Shown here: piece by piece, positions 17,178 to 25,631 of the stretch
How positions within the stretch are numbered: the stretch's first letter is position 1
How the letters are laid out: every line of letters begins with the position of its first letter
Source: Dickeya zeae NCPPB 2538
Lineage (GTDB): Bacteria > Pseudomonadota > Gammaproteobacteria > Enterobacterales > Enterobacteriaceae
NCBI RefSeq assembly: GCF_000406165.1
Contig: NZ_CM001977.1
Location: 1,065,141-1,129,140, forward strand
DNA: 64,000 nucleotides
Direction: 5' to 3'
Translations under genes and position numbers: made by a program
The notes under the pieces: generated by a model
What the model was told of the DNA's origin: nothing
The model's database searches: none
The model's input: only the letters and a program-made list of their open reading frames with translations

Positions 17178-18071
17178 TCAGTGCAGGTAGGTCAGCAGCG
17201 TGTCCTGCATCGGTGTCATGGAATCGACTGACATCATGACGCTCAATGACGTAATGGCGACAATAGAGAACAAGAACAGCTTTTTGGCCCAGGCACGATC
17301 GTCGTTCGGGCGTTTGTAGCCGGATAACGCCATACCAAGCCACCAAACGCTGACCGCCGCGGCCACCACCAGGTATTTGTAACCAGCATAACCGCCGAGT
17401 GACAGCATCAACGTGGCAATCATAAACGCCAGGATATACAACGTAATATGGTGCTTCGCGACGGAAATGCCTTTGACGACCGGTAACACCGGAATATTCG
17501 CCGCCTGATAATCTTTAAAGCGGAAAATCGCAATGGCATAAGAGTGCGGCATCTGCCACAAACTGAAAATCAGCAGCAGGATCAGTGCACCAGCATCAAA
17601 CTGATTACTCACCGCGCAGTAGCCGATAACCGGCGGTGCTGCACCGGACAGACTGCCAATCAACGTGCCATAAACCGAATGGCGCTTCATGTACAGGCTG
17701 TAAACACCGACGTATACCACAAACCCCATCACCGCCAGCCACATGGCCAGCGGATTTGCCGCAAGATACAGTAACGCGAAGCCAGCAATACCTAACAGCG
17801 ACGCATAAACCAGCGTATTTTTAAGCGGAATCAGCCCCTTGACCAGAGCCCGATTCTTGGTCCTCTCCATTTTTTTGTCGATGTCACGATCGATAACGTT
17901 GTTAAAGACGCAACCAGATGCAACAACCAGCGATACCCCGATCAGGGTCGCGACAAACAGTGGATAGTTAATGGTGCCTTTGGCTGCCAGTAAAAATCCA
18001 CCGATAACGGAAATCAGGTTGCCAAAAATAATGCCGGGTTTGGTGACCTGTAGGTATTGCTTAATCATCAT
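17178..18071 (-). CDS. cyoE: Protoheme IX farnesyltransferase
   Basis: Makes heme O by adding a farnesyl group to heme B for the bo3 oxidase. The 297 residues form a multi-helix membrane protein with the prenyltransferase motif NNVIDRDIDKKMERTKNR and a second polar loop. It is the last gene of cyoABCDE, 13 bases after cyoD. The farnesyl diphosphate donor is made by IspA, encoded about 6 kb away. Confidence 0.97.
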   Translation of the reverse strand: MMIKQYLQVTKPGIIFGNLISVIGGFLLAAKGTINYPLFVATLIGVSLVVASGCVFNNVIDRDIDKKMERTKNRALVKGLIPLKNTLVYASLLGIAGFALLYLAANPLAMWLAVMGFVVYVGVYSLYMKRHSVYGTLIGSLSGAAPPVIGYCAVSNQFDAGALILLLIFSLWQMPHSYAIAIFRFKDYQAANIPVLPVVKGISVAKHHITLYILAFMIATLMLSLGGYAGYKYLVVAAAVSVWWLGMALSGYKRPNDDRAWAKKLFLFSIVAITSLSVMMSVDSMTPMQDTLLTYLH

Positions 18072-18084
18072 GTAAAAGGCTCGG

Positions 18085-18417
18085 TTACTGAATCATCATA
18101 TTGTGGTGCGCGTTCATCATGATCCAAATGGATCCCACCACCACAATTGCGATAATCAGGGCGGTAAACACGATGGCTACCAGATTCCAGCGCTCTTCTG
18201 ATGAGGTGTTGAGATGCAGGAAGTACACCAGATGAACCAGGATCTGGATAACAGCGCAACCCAGCACGGTTAACAGAATGGCGCTATGGGACGCCGAACC
18301 ATTCATCACCAGACCGAATGGAATGACGGTCAGGATGATGGACAGGACGAAACCAATCAGATAGGACTTCACGCTACCGTGGCTGGCGCCTGCATGATCG
18401 TGTGTGGAATGACTCAT
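18085..18417 (-). CDS. cyoD: Cytochrome bo3 ubiquinol oxidase subunit IV
   Basis: Small three-helix subunit that supports assembly of the bo3 oxidase. Starting at 18417 gives 110 residues beginning MSHSTHDHAGASHGS. The ATG shares one base with the cyoC stop (TAATG), so the 15 upstream codons of the open frame are rejected. Confidence 0.95.
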   Translation of the reverse strand: MSHSTHDHAGASHGSVKSYLIGFVLSIILTVIPFGLVMNGSASHSAILLTVLGCAVIQILVHLVYFLHLNTSSEERWNLVAIVFTALIIAIVVVGSIWIMMNAHHNMMIQ

Positions 18418-19031
18418 TACATCGCCCCCATCAGATAAACAACAGTGAAGACACAAATCCATACCACATCAAGGAAGTGCCAGAACAAGCTCAGGCACAT
18501 CAGACGGGTTTTGTTCGTACTGGTCAGGCCGTATTTCGTTACCTGAGTCATCATGATGGCGATCCAGATAAGGCCTGAAGTCACGTGGATACCGTGAGTA
18601 CCAACCAGCGCGAAGAAGGAAGACAGGAATGCACTGCGGTCAGGGCCTGCACCTTCTACGATCAGGTGGTGGAATTCATAGACTTCCATCCCGATAAACA
18701 CCAGTCCGAACAGGAAGGTCAGACCCAGCCAGGCGTTAACCTGGCTCTTGTTACCTTTGTTCATGGCAATCATCGCCATGCCGTAAGTAATACTACTAAA
18801 CAGCAGTGCGAAGGTTTCCACCAGCACGAACTTCAGATCGAACAGTTCTTTGCCCGTTGGGCCGCCAGCGGTACCGTTCACCAGAACGGAGTAGGTGGCG
18901 AACAACATCCCAAACAGGATGCAGTCGCTCATCAGGTAGATCCAGAAACCGAAAACCTTATTGGAACCGGTGTCGTGGTGCCCATGCTCGGCATGGGCTG
19001 CATTGTGATGAGTTAACGTATCAGTGGACAT
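18417..19031 (-). CDS. cyoC: Cytochrome bo3 ubiquinol oxidase subunit III
   Basis: Five-helix membrane subunit of the quinol oxidase, 204 residues, the E. coli length. The histidine-rich N-terminus and LFLFGLVFIGMEVYEF-like helix segments are typical. It overlaps cyoB by 11 bases and cyoD by one. Confidence 0.97.
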   Translation of the reverse strand: MSTDTLTHHNAAHAEHGHHDTGSNKVFGFWIYLMSDCILFGMLFATYSVLVNGTAGGPTGKELFDLKFVLVETFALLFSSITYGMAMIAMNKGNKSQVNAWLGLTFLFGLVFIGMEVYEFHHLIVEGAGPDRSAFLSSFFALVGTHGIHVTSGLIWIAIMMTQVTKYGLTSTNKTRLMCLSLFWHFLDVVWICVFTVVYLMGAM

Positions 19032-21012
19032 TTTTCACGCCTGCCTTGCTGAGTTTATCGAAGTTTTGATTTTCGATGTGTTCGACCTCGTTAACCGGCA
19101 CGTAGTAGTCCACGTCCTGATTAAAGCTGTGGGCTATCCAGGTTACGATCATGCCCACAAAACCGATGATCGCCAGCCACCAGATGTACCAGATCATCGC
19201 AAAACCAAATACCAGACTGAATGCGGAGATGATTACGCCCGCACCGGTATTCCTCGGCATATGAATTTCTTCATACTGTGCCGGTTTGCGATAGGCTTCA
19301 CCTTTTTCCTTCATTTCCCAGAACGCGTCGCGCTCCTGAATATGCGGCACGATGGCGAAGTTATAGAACGGCGGCGGTGAGGACGTTGCCCATTCCAGCG
19401 TGCGAGCATCCCACGGGTCGCCAGTCAGATCGCGGTTTTGATCGCGGTCGCGGATACTGACGGCAAACTGGATAATCTGGCACAGCACGCCGAGTGCAAT
19501 CAGACCGGCGCCGACGGAAGCAACCACCAGCAGCGGGTGAAATTCCGGGTTGATCTGCTGGCTCAGACGACGCGTCATCCCCATGAAGCCCAGTGCGTAC
19601 AGCGGCATAAAGGCAACGAAGAAGCCGATGATCCAGCACCAGAACGCGCGTTTACCCCAGGTTTCATTCAGCTTGAAGCCAAATGCTTTCGGGAACCAGT
19701 AAGTGATACCGGCAAAGCAGCCAAATACCACGCCACCGATGATCACGTTATGGAAGTGAGCAATCAGGAACAGACTGTTATGCAGTACAAAGTTAGCGCC
19801 CGGAACAGCCAGCAGTACCCCGGTCATACCACCGATGGAGAAGGTGATGATGAAACCGGTGGTCCACAGCATGGCGGAATGCGGTTGAATGCGCCCTTGA
19901 TACATGGTGAACAGCCAGTTGAAGATTTTAACCCCGGTCGGGATTGAAATAATCATCGTCGCTATACCGAAGAAGGCGTTGACGTTGGCTCCAGAACCCA
20001 TGGTAAAGAAGTGGTGCAGCCAAACGATGAACGACAGGACGGTAATCGCGATGGTTGCCCATACCAGTGAGGTATAGCCAAACAAGCGTTTTTTACAGAA
20101 GGTTGCCACCACTTCGGAGTAAATACCGAAGACCGGCAACACCAGAATGTACACTTCCGGATGGCCCCAGGCCCAAATCAGGTTGATGTACATCATCATG
20201 TTGCCACCCATATCATTGGTAAAGAAATGGGTGCCGAGGTAACGGTCCAGCGTCAGTAACGCAATGGTCACCGTCAGAATCGGGAACGCAGCAATAATCA
20301 GTATGTTGGTGCACAGCGCCGTCCAGGTAAACACCGGCATTTTCATCAGACTCATGCCAGGCGCGCGCATTTTCATGATGGTGGCGAAGAAGTTAACACC
20401 AGTCAGCGTCGTACCGACACCGGAAATCTGGAGACTCCATATCCAGTAGTCTACCCCCACACCGGGGCTGTACTCCTTACCCGACAACGGCGGATAGGCC
20501 ACCCAACCGGTCTGAGCGAATTCCCCGATCCCCAACGACAGGTTGATCAGGATAACGCCGGCAACAAATAGCCAGAAGCTCAGTGAGTTCAGGAAGGGGA
20601 AGGCCACATCACGTGCGCCTATCTGCAATGGCACGGCCAGGTTCATCAGACCGACGACAAACGGCGTTGCCACGAAGAAAATCATGATAACGCCATGCGC
20701 GGTGAAGATCTGGTCATAGTGGTGAGGGGTTAGGAAACCTGCTTCACCAGCGGAAGCCAGCACTTGCTGACCACGCATCATCACGGCATCAGCAAAGCCA
20801 CGCAGCATCATCACCAAGCCGACGATGATGTACATGATACCGATTTTCTTATGGTCTACAGAGGTGAACCACTCGGACCACAGCCATTTCCATTTACCGA
20901 AATAGGTAACGGCAGCCAGCAGCGCCAATCCACCTACAATGATTGCCGCCACCGTGACCATGATAATCGGCTCATGGTAGGGGATCGCATCAAGAGTTAA
21001 TTTTCCGAACAT
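19021..21012 (-). CDS. cyoB: Cytochrome bo3 ubiquinol oxidase subunit I
   Basis: Catalytic subunit that carries heme b, heme o3 and CuB, reduces O2 to water and pumps protons. The 663 residues equal the E. coli protein. Heme-copper motifs WGHPEVYILVLPVFG and the paired histidines of the CuB site in VWLHHFF are present, as is the later AHFHNVIIGG segment with two histidine ligands. Confidence 0.98.
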   Translation of the reverse strand: MFGKLTLDAIPYHEPIIMVTVAAIIVGGLALLAAVTYFGKWKWLWSEWFTSVDHKKIGIMYIIVGLVMMLRGFADAVMMRGQQVLASAGEAGFLTPHHYDQIFTAHGVIMIFFVATPFVVGLMNLAVPLQIGARDVAFPFLNSLSFWLFVAGVILINLSLGIGEFAQTGWVAYPPLSGKEYSPGVGVDYWIWSLQISGVGTTLTGVNFFATIMKMRAPGMSLMKMPVFTWTALCTNILIIAAFPILTVTIALLTLDRYLGTHFFTNDMGGNMMMYINLIWAWGHPEVYILVLPVFGIYSEVVATFCKKRLFGYTSLVWATIAITVLSFIVWLHHFFTMGSGANVNAFFGIATMIISIPTGVKIFNWLFTMYQGRIQPHSAMLWTTGFIITFSIGGMTGVLLAVPGANFVLHNSLFLIAHFHNVIIGGVVFGCFAGITYWFPKAFGFKLNETWGKRAFWCWIIGFFVAFMPLYALGFMGMTRRLSQQINPEFHPLLVVASVGAGLIALGVLCQIIQFAVSIRDRDQNRDLTGDPWDARTLEWATSSPPPFYNFAIVPHIQERDAFWEMKEKGEAYRKPAQYEEIHMPRNTGAGVIISAFSLVFGFAMIWYIWWLAIIGFVGMIVTWIAHSFNQDVDYYVPVNEVEHIENQNFDKLSKAGVKNVH

Positions 21013-21031
21013 CGTTTATCCCTCGACTCCT

Positions 21032-21982
21032 TTAATGAGAGGAGTGCTCGCTCATGTTCATGCCCTGGTGATTCTGCATGCCTTCTTCTTTTTTAGGCTC
21101 GCCTTCAGCACCATGCTGCATGTTCATGTTGTTGCCAATGAATTTGGTAATGATCTGGCGGAACAAATCAGGTTGTACCTGAGAGTAGTACTCTACCGGA
21201 TGGTACTCGGTAGGTTTTGCCAGTTTGTTAAAGTCATTCATCGTGCTCAGCGTTTTGGATGACTTGCGTACATTCTCAACCCATTGGTCAAAGGCTTGCT
21301 GATCCGGGGTCGCAATGGCGGTGAACTTCATGCCAGAGAAACCTTGGCCACTGTAACCACCAGAGATACCGTCGTATTTGCCCGGCTCGTTGGCGATCAA
21401 GTGCAACTGGGTCTGCATGCCGGCCATGGCGTAGATCTGACCACCAAGACGCGGGATAAAGAAGGAGTTCATCACCGTGTCGGATGTAATCTTGAAATTG
21501 ACCGGAACATTGGTCGGGAACGCCAGTTCATTGACCGTGGCGATGCCAAGATCCGGGTAAATGAACAACCATTTCCAATCAAGAGACACCACTTCAACAT
21601 TAATGGGTTTGACCGTGGAATCCAAAGGCTTATACGGATCAAGCGAATGGGTAGTTTTCCAGGTGATCGTCCCAAGGATGAGGATAATGATGATAGGGAC
21701 CGTCCAGACAACGGCTTCGATTTTGTTTGAGTGCGACCAGTTTGGCGTGTACTTCGCTTTTTCGTTGGAGGCTCTGAACTTCCAGGCGAAGGCAATCGTC
21801 ATAATGATCACCGGGATAACAACGATCAGCATCAAACCGAGTGCTGTCAGTATCAACGAACGTTGCTCTAACCCGACTTGTCCTTTGGGGTTCATCAATG
21901 CCATATCGCAACCACTAAGGAGCAGTGTGGTGGCGATTAAAGACAACATCCCAAAAATTTTATTGTATTTCCTGAGTCTCAT
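21032..21982 (-). CDS. cyoA: Cytochrome bo3 ubiquinol oxidase subunit II
   Basis: Lipoprotein subunit II with a periplasmic cupredoxin-like domain that lacks the CuA ligands. The 316 residues begin with a signal peptide ending LLSGC (Cys25), then two membrane helices (about 45-70 and 90-110) and the periplasmic domain. The C-terminus is rich in Met and His. It is the first gene of cyoABCDE, 19 bases before cyoB. Confidence 0.97.
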   Translation of the reverse strand: MRLRKYNKIFGMLSLIATTLLLSGCDMALMNPKGQVGLEQRSLILTALGLMLIVVIPVIIMTIAFAWKFRASNEKAKYTPNWSHSNKIEAVVWTVPIIIILILGTITWKTTHSLDPYKPLDSTVKPINVEVVSLDWKWLFIYPDLGIATVNELAFPTNVPVNFKITSDTVMNSFFIPRLGGQIYAMAGMQTQLHLIANEPGKYDGISGGYSGQGFSGMKFTAIATPDQQAFDQWVENVRKSSKTLSTMNDFNKLAKPTEYHPVEYYSQVQPDLFRQIITKFIGNNMNMQHGAEGEPKKEEGMQNHQGMNMSEHSSH

Positions 21983-22500
21983 CTAGCGACCTCAATTACA
22001 AGGGCTCTATTGTCATTTCACGCGAGCGGGCATTTTACGGGAAGGTTACCGCACTGTAAACATCATTAAAGAGATGTCAGTCCGCTGTTTACAAATTTTG
22101 CCTGACCTGTCACACGTGAGCTACATTTCACAAAATTACTTTTAAAAACAGTGGGTAAACCGCCTACAGAAAAAGTATGTATCGCTTTTCAGGAATTACA
22201 ACTCATTCCTGAATATTATTTTATCTGGGTGTTAATATTTCGTTTCTGTAACGTTGCGTAAATTAATGTGGGCGACAGGATTTATTAAAGGCAACGAAAT
22301 AAATGTTTTTTTGCCCATGCCTGGAGAGAAAAATAATTTAATAAAGTGATAATAGATAATGAGGGGGTGTTTTTAGCGATATACCTTACCTGTTATCATC
22401 AGGCGATGAGGTGAGCGATTGCTCCTGCTTTGTCCTGACAGATGAACGCGTGAGGCAGTGCATAACCGTGTTCACATGTCATTGCTTTGTGCTGTCAGGT
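21983..22500. promoter_or_regulatory. 518-base cyo upstream region
   Basis: No gene is visible here. The part up to about 22380 is AT-rich and should hold the cyoABCDE promoter on the minus strand. A weak candidate is TTGTAA-N18-TTTAAT running down from about 22095. No perfect ArcA, FNR or CRP site could be recognised by eye. Near ampG (22434-22499) an 8-base dyad CCTGACAG...CTGTCAGG encloses about 50 bases. Confidence 0.4.
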
Positions 22501-23970
22501 TTACCGGCGTTGTAAGGACCGGTAGTCAAGCAGTGCACCCAGCAACACCGCCATTGTCGCCAGTGTTGCGCCTGTCGCCATCAGCATGTTTTTGGCAAGT
22601 CCGCTCTCCAGCCAACCCAATCCCAGCATGCCCCAGACAAGCAGACCACCGATAAACACAATACAACCGATGAAAAACAGGCGGGAAGCCAATAGATAAA
22701 GGTGTGGATAGGCGTTACGACGCAGAAATTCGCCGCCTGATTGCACCTGTTCTAATGATGAACGACAGACACTCAGCAGGAGAAGTCCTGGGATAGCGAT
22801 GATGATTGAAAACAGGTAAAACCAGGCCCACCCATACAGTTCTACAAACCAGCCAGCAATCGGACCGACATACACCCGCCCCACAGCCGACAGTGCGGAC
22901 AACAAGGCGAACTGGGTGGCGGAAAATGATTTGTTACAAAGCGTCATTAATAGCGCCACAAAGGCGGCAGTTCCCATACCACCGCACAGGTTTTCCAGAA
23001 ACACCGCGCAGGCCATGGTGAACAGGTGTTTATCGGTGATGGCTAGCAGCCAGTAACCGGCGTTCGAGACAGCCTGTAGCAGGCCGAACAACATCAATGA
23101 CCGAAATAGCGTCCAGCGCTGCATCAACACACCGCCGTACAGCGCGCCGATAATGGTGGCGAACAAGCCCAGCGTCTTATTGACTAACCCGACATCGCCC
23201 GGATTGAAGCCGACTCCGCGAATTAAGAAAGGTGTACTGAGGCTGACGGCAAACGCATCCCCCAGTTTGTACAACACGATCAACAGTAGAATTAGCCAGG
23301 CATTATCGCGGCCGAAAAAATCTTTCAGCGGCGCTAAGACTGCCTGCTCCAGCGAGCGAGGGGCCGGTTCGCTCACGGCGGGTTCCGGCGACAGCCAGGT
23401 TGCCAGTGTGCACAGTAATAAAAGACCAGCCATCAGCCAGTAGGTGGCATGCCAGCCTAGAAAACGATCGGCTATCCATAATGCCAGCCCGCCGGAAACC
23501 AGCATCGCCAGGCGATAACCCAAAACAGAAATAGCTGCGCCGCTGCCACGTTCTTCTGGCGGCAACAAGTCGGTTTTATACGCATCAAACACAATGTCTT
23601 GTGAGGCGGAGCAGAATGCGATGATGACCGCCAGTAACGCCAGCCACCATAAATGATGCGATGGATCTACCGTGCCGATAGCGATGATGGTGGCTACCAG
23701 CAACAACTGTGTGACCAGTAGCCAGCCACGCCGACGTCCCATAAACGGAGGCGTGTAGCGATCCATCAGTGGCGACCACAAAAACTTGAAGACATACGCC
23801 TGCCCTACCAGAGAAAAGAAACCGATGGTTTTCAGGTCCACGTTTTCCACTGTCATCCACGCCTGCAACGTACCGGAGGTCAGAGCCAGTGGTAAACCAG
23901 AGGCGAACCCCAAAATCAGAAGAATGACACTGTTGCGTTCACGGAAAAGCGAAAAAAAGCGGCTGAGCAT
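22501..23970 (-). CDS. ampG: Muropeptide MFS transporter AmpG
   Basis: Imports GlcNAc-anhydroMurNAc-peptides for peptidoglycan recycling and, where present, AmpC induction. The 489 residues are close to E. coli AmpG (491) and contain about 12-14 helices, beginning RNSVILLILGFASGLPLAL. AAGGA lies a few bases before the ATG, just after a strong hairpin. It follows yajG on the same strand, as in E. coli. Confidence 0.96.
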   Translation of the reverse strand: MLSRFFSLFRERNSVILLILGFASGLPLALTSGTLQAWMTVENVDLKTIGFFSLVGQAYVFKFLWSPLMDRYTPPFMGRRRGWLLVTQLLLVATIIAIGTVDPSHHLWWLALLAVIIAFCSASQDIVFDAYKTDLLPPEERGSGAAISVLGYRLAMLVSGGLALWIADRFLGWHATYWLMAGLLLLCTLATWLSPEPAVSEPAPRSLEQAVLAPLKDFFGRDNAWLILLLIVLYKLGDAFAVSLSTPFLIRGVGFNPGDVGLVNKTLGLFATIIGALYGGVLMQRWTLFRSLMLFGLLQAVSNAGYWLLAITDKHLFTMACAVFLENLCGGMGTAAFVALLMTLCNKSFSATQFALLSALSAVGRVYVGPIAGWFVELYGWAWFYLFSIIIAIPGLLLLSVCRSSLEQVQSGGEFLRRNAYPHLYLLASRLFFIGCIVFIGGLLVWGMLGLGWLESGLAKNMLMATGATLATMAVLLGALLDYRSLQRR

Positions 23971-23983
23971 GCGAGGTCCTTTT

Positions 23984-24007
23984 CCCTTGCCCTGGGAAGG
24001 GCAAGGG
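23984..24007 (-). repeat. 9-bp hairpin between yajG and ampG
   Basis: CCCTTGCCC-TGGGAA-GGGCAAGGG, a perfect 9-bp GC-rich stem with a 6-base loop. No T-run follows on the minus strand. It ends about 14 bases before the ampG ATG, next to the ribosome-binding site. Confidence 0.6.
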
Positions 24008-24027
24008 AGGTGAGGCGGAATAAACCG

Positions 24028-24606
24028 TTACCGGGAGTTGGTTTTGATGAAGGTACTGATGCTGGTGTCCTGAGCCATATCACTGATGACATCGCTCAGC
24101 ACCTGATTGACCGACTCGGTAATCTTGCTGTTCGTGGCGGTAAGCGCGCCTTGTACATTATAGCTGGCACGGTAGTTCTTGATTTGCTTATTGCCATTGG
24201 CGGCTTGTGCGATGATAGAAATATCGGCACGGGTGGTAATGTTGTAGCGCAGGTTCCCTTCGGAAACATCCGCATACAGCTTGTTAACCACCACTTGCAG
24301 TGCCACCGGACCGCCAGTGCCTATCATATAACCACGGGCAGACATCTGTTTCTCCAGCACTTCCTGCAACAGGAACCGCAGATCGCGTGATGGCATCAGC
24401 GTGATCAGTTGGCCGTCGCGATTGACCCTTGCCAGCGACTGGTCAGCACGTTGGTCTGCGCCATTAATGCTGATAGTGACCCCCATCAGAGTTGGATCCT
24501 GCGACGGCAGGGCAATTTTCGGGGTGACATCCAGCGTGTTGCTTTTACTGGCGCATCCTGCCAGCACAAGTGCGGCGAACAACGGGAAAATGAATTTTTT
24601 TAACAT
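24028..24606 (-). CDS. yajG: YajG lipoprotein
   Basis: Predicted lipoprotein of 192 residues with the lipobox LVLAGC (Cys18). It matches the YajG family in length, signal and the central region (VTISINGADQRADQSLARV). Its position before ampG and opposite bolA is that of E. coli yajG. Function is unknown; an envelope role is likely from the signal and the partner gene. Confidence 0.92.
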   Translation of the reverse strand: MLKKFIFPLFAALVLAGCASKSNTLDVTPKIALPSQDPTLMGVTISINGADQRADQSLARVNRDGQLITLMPSRDLRFLLQEVLEKQMSARGYMIGTGGPVALQVVVNKLYADVSEGNLRYNITTRADISIIAQAANGNKQIKNYRASYNVQGALTATNSKITESVNQVLSDVISDMAQDTSISTFIKTNSR

Positions 24607-24956
24607 GTGTGTCTTCTCGTCATAAAACGGTGGTTGGCGGATAAATATAGTTCGGTATCATATCATCGTCTTGGACAAGGGAAAGAGCAGAAAGTGGCCA
24701 GTATCCTGCTGAGCTTGCATCATTTTTTCCATTGTGTTTGACGTAAAGGCGGTCTGGCACCGACGACTGGCATTTCGGCGAGATGCATTTCGGCGAGATG
24801 GCGAGATATAGTGCAGTCCGCAGCCACGTATCCAGACCAGCGATGATTCCATTAATAATCAAAAAATGACTGAAATTGAAGTGGATAAGCGTGCAATCAG
24901 TAATAAAGGCCGCTTTGTCGAGAGCAGTTTCACTGATACCTGAAAAAGGTCACCCT
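24607..24956. promoter_or_regulatory. yajG-bolA divergent intergenic region
   Basis: A 350-base gap that should hold the promoters of yajG (minus) and bolA (plus). The clearest structure is a 15-base tandem repeat at 24770-24799. No gene is supported; the short frames on the minus strand have no ribosome-binding site. Confidence 0.45.
24770..24809. repeat. 15-base tandem repeat upstream of bolA
   Basis: GCATTTCGGCGAGAT occurs twice in direct succession (24770-24784 and 24785-24799) and is followed by a partial third unit, GGCGAGATA. Confidence 0.8.
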
Positions 24957-25271
24957 ATGATTCGCGAAACAATAGAAGCTAAGTTGCGTACCGAGTTCGA
25001 ACCGCAACACATTGAAGTGATTAATGAAAGTTATCGCCATAATGTACCCGCTGGTTCAGAGAGCCACTTCAAAGTGGTGCTGGTCAGCGAGCGTTTCTCT
25101 GGTGAGCGCGTTATCGGCCGCCATCGTGCGATTTATCGCGTATTGGCTGATGAACTGGCAGGTTCGGTTCATGCGTTGGCGTTGCATACCTATACTCCCC
25201 AGGAGTGGCTTGATTTACAAATGGCGGTGCCGTCTTCCCCTCCTTGCGGCGGTGCGGGGTTAGACCGCTGA
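24957..25271 (+). CDS. bolA: BolA family regulator
   Basis: Stress and stationary-phase morphology protein that binds DNA and pairs with monothiol glutaredoxins on Fe-S clusters. Start at 24957 gives 104 residues beginning MIRETIEAKLRTEFEP; the open frame extends 27 codons upstream without a conserved extension. The FSGERVIGRHRAIYRVLADEL region is the BolA core with the conserved His. The C-terminal tail (PSSPPCGGAGLDR) is variable in the family. Confidence 0.95.
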   Translation: MIRETIEAKLRTEFEPQHIEVINESYRHNVPAGSESHFKVVLVSERFSGERVIGRHRAIYRVLADELAGSVHALALHTYTPQEWLDLQMAVPSSPPCGGAGLDR

Positions 25272-25282
25272 AATCAGGTGTT

Positions 25283-25383
25283 TCTCTGCCCTGTGAAGAG
25301 GCGTGTGACGATGCATACCTGCCGCTGATGCACCACAGGCTGAGCGCGTTGCGGTAGTAAAAGGTGGTAATACTGGGCAGAGA
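25283..25383 (+). repeat. Nested inverted repeats between bolA and tig
   Basis: Outer arms TCTCTGCCC (25283-25291) and GGGCAGAGA (25375-25383) are a perfect 9-bp dyad 83 bases apart. Inside, CTGCCGC (25319-25325) can pair with GCGGTAG (25351-25357) using one G-U pair. No T-run follows. This is the main structure in the 360-base bolA-tig gap. Confidence 0.45.
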
Positions 25384-25430
25384 CAGGTGAAAAGTGTGAA
25401 AGTCCTCTGTCAATAGTCTGGTTACTCTCC

Positions 25431-25459
25431 TCGACTCGGTCTATTGATGCCGCTATAAT
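25431..25459 (+). promoter_or_regulatory. Candidate sigma-70 promoter of tig
   Basis: TCGACT (25431-25436), 17 bases, then a perfect TATAAT (25454-25459). It would give a leader of about 165 bases. Confidence 0.55.
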
Positions 25460-25631
25460 GCCGCGTCTTATTTTCCGGAATGTATTCGGGACGCTTCTGA
25501 CTATAGGGAACGGGTCCGCTAAAGTGGCCGTTCTGGTTCTGTGAGACTGTGATCAGCAAGGTTGCCCCAGGGCGCTTTATGAAAACGGCCTCTGAGGTTG
25601 ACCGAGAACTGTGATTTTTTGAGGTAACAAG

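Noticed and set aside
22100..22140. CRP-like half-sites upstream of cyoA (TGTGA and TCAC elements)
   Set aside because: The half-sites are separated by 7-8 bases rather than 6, so a canonical CRP site is not supported.
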